From the NCBI GenBank assembly GCA_030740295.1, contig JASLXP010000728.1:1-9164 (forward strand): DNA of 9,164 nt, in the 5' to 3' direction. The stretch comes from Planctomycetota bacterium. GTDB taxonomy: Bacteria; Planctomycetota; PUPC01; JACPCR01. The notes beneath the pieces were generated by a model. The model was not told where the DNA came from and did not search any database. It was given only the letters and a program-made list of their open reading frames with translations. Position 1 is the stretch's first letter. Every line of letters starts with the position of its first letter. A program made the translations under genes and the position numbers. Below are positions 8,458 through 9,164 of this stretch, piece after piece.

Positions 8458-9164
8458 TCACCCCTGCACGCGCTGCGGATTCGCCAGTTGAATGGTATTA
8501 CGCCGGGCCGAGACACCGTTGACTGCCACTCGGATTCGGTCACCAGGGGAGAGCCGCTCGTCGGGACTCGCTGGCGCAAACGACCATAGCAGACAGTTGG
8601 ACAGTTGAACCAGACAGCCATGGCGGAGGCGCTCAAGGACCACGCCCTCCAAATCCTGGCCAGTGAAGCCTTCGAGGTACTTCAGCAGCCAGTAACGGCG
8701 AGATTTCGTTTCGATGTCTCGTCTCGTCTCGCGACACCACGCGGTCTGCAGGAACGCCTGCCGCAGGTCGTCCGGTGAGTACCTGGGCTCATCTGTCACA
8801 AGCAAGTTCACCAACTGCTGGTGCATGAGCAGATCCGTGTACCGGTGGAGGGCGCTGTCGATGGGGACGTAGTGCTCGACGCCGAGGCCATGGTGCGGTT
8901 CCGGATCCGCCTGGAGCCGCGCGCGGGGCATGATGCGTTTCTGGTTGCGGACAGCGATCGGGTCGTAGTCGTCCTCGGCGAGCAGATTCTCGGGGATCGA
9001 GGGCTCGACGCGGTAGAAGGCAGGTACTGCATGCCGCTCGCAGAACTCACCGATGAATGAGTTGGCCAGGATACGCAGCTCTTCCCAGATAAGCTTGACA
9101 GGCGAGCCCGCGTCAAGGAGGCGAACTGAGACCTTCCCGTCTTCAACCGAGATATCGACCTCGG
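8458..9164 (-). CDS. RNB-domain (RNase II-like) exoribonuclease, C-terminal part, runs off right edge
   Basis: The minus-strand frame is open from the window edge (9162) to TGA at 8460-8458, giving 234 residues; the N-terminal part, including the conserved Asp cluster of the catalytic site, lies beyond the window. Visible are the helical end of the RNB domain (KLIWEELRILANSFIGEF), a diverged signature loop (HYVPIDSALHRYTDLLMHQQL, residues about 98-117), and the conserved SRRYWLLKYLE (154-164). A C-terminal S1/OB-like beta segment follows (LEGVVLERLRHGCLVQL ... PGDRIRVAVNGV). The family degrades RNA 3' to 5'. In the signature, TSPIRRY of typical members reads DSALHRY, so activity may be altered. 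ATG at 8931 is internal, since homology continues upstream of it. It is convergent with the MshEN-MinD gene. Confidence 0.85.
   Translation of the reverse strand, partial: EVDISVEDGKVSVRLLDAGSPVKLIWEELRILANSFIGEFCERHAVPAFYRVEPSIPENLLAEDDYDPIAVRNQKRIMPRARLQADPEPHHGLGVEHYVPIDSALHRYTDLLMHQQLVNLLVTDEPRYSPDDLRQAFLQTAWCRETRRDIETKSRRYWLLKYLEGFTGQDLEGVVLERLRHGCLVQLSNCLLWSFAPASPDERLSPGDRIRVAVNGVSARRNTIQLANPQRVQG

Noticed and set aside
8443..8485. GGCGAAT/ATTCGCC inverted repeat across the RNB stop codon
   Set aside because: The 29-base loop and lack of a T-run make a terminator unlikely; 7-bp matches at this distance can arise by chance.
8256..8522. 88-residue plus-strand frame starting at an ATG after the MinD-like gene
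   Set aside because: Composition is unlike a folded protein, it overlaps the zinc-ribbon frame that has a coherent CxxC motif, and it runs into the convergent RNB gene.

Overview
The window holds six recognisable protein genes, two of them cut by the window edges, plus one probably broken small gene. Nothing in it is an rRNA, tRNA, CRISPR array or insertion sequence. The organism looks like a Gram-negative bacterium with a fairly GC-rich genome. My best guess is the PVC group, probably Verrucomicrobiota. This rests on the gene mix (cytosolic M16C protease, Old-Yellow-Enzyme homologue with a KHCH active-site loop, MshEN-MinD fusion) and on short palindromic intergenic repeats of a style I associate with that phylum. 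No marker gene is present, so the assignment is an inference.

Region 1 (1-1896, plus strand) is an SOS pair: the LexA repressor, missing only its first few residues, followed after 89 bases by DNA polymerase IV (dinB). Cleavage of LexA at its Ala-Gly site would release its own operon, including the translesion polymerase. This segment is visibly more AT-rich than the rest.

Region 2 (1944-6426, minus strand) reads right to left. A 980-residue M16C metallopeptidase of the PreP type is followed after 64 bases by an Old-Yellow-Enzyme-family flavin oxidoreductase that converges on dinB. The two may share a transcript, but no common pathway is evident. The 64-base gap carries degenerate heptanucleotide repeats, which also create a false N-terminal extension of the oxidoreductase.

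Region 3 (6427-6884) is a 458-base non-coding divergent region with short palindromes, a repeated 9-mer and one perfect 7-bp hairpin.

Region 4 (6885-8457, plus strand) is the most interesting part. One protein joins an MshEN domain (the c-di-GMP-binding N-terminal domain of type II secretion/type IV pilus ATPases) to a MinD/FlhG/CpaE-like deviant-Walker ATPase. Immediately downstream lies a zinc-ribbon reading frame with no ordinary start codon and with one of four expected cysteines replaced by tyrosine.

Region 5 (8458-9164, minus strand) is the C-terminal part of an RNB-family (RNase II-like) protein whose signature motif departs from the consensus at several positions. It runs off the right edge.
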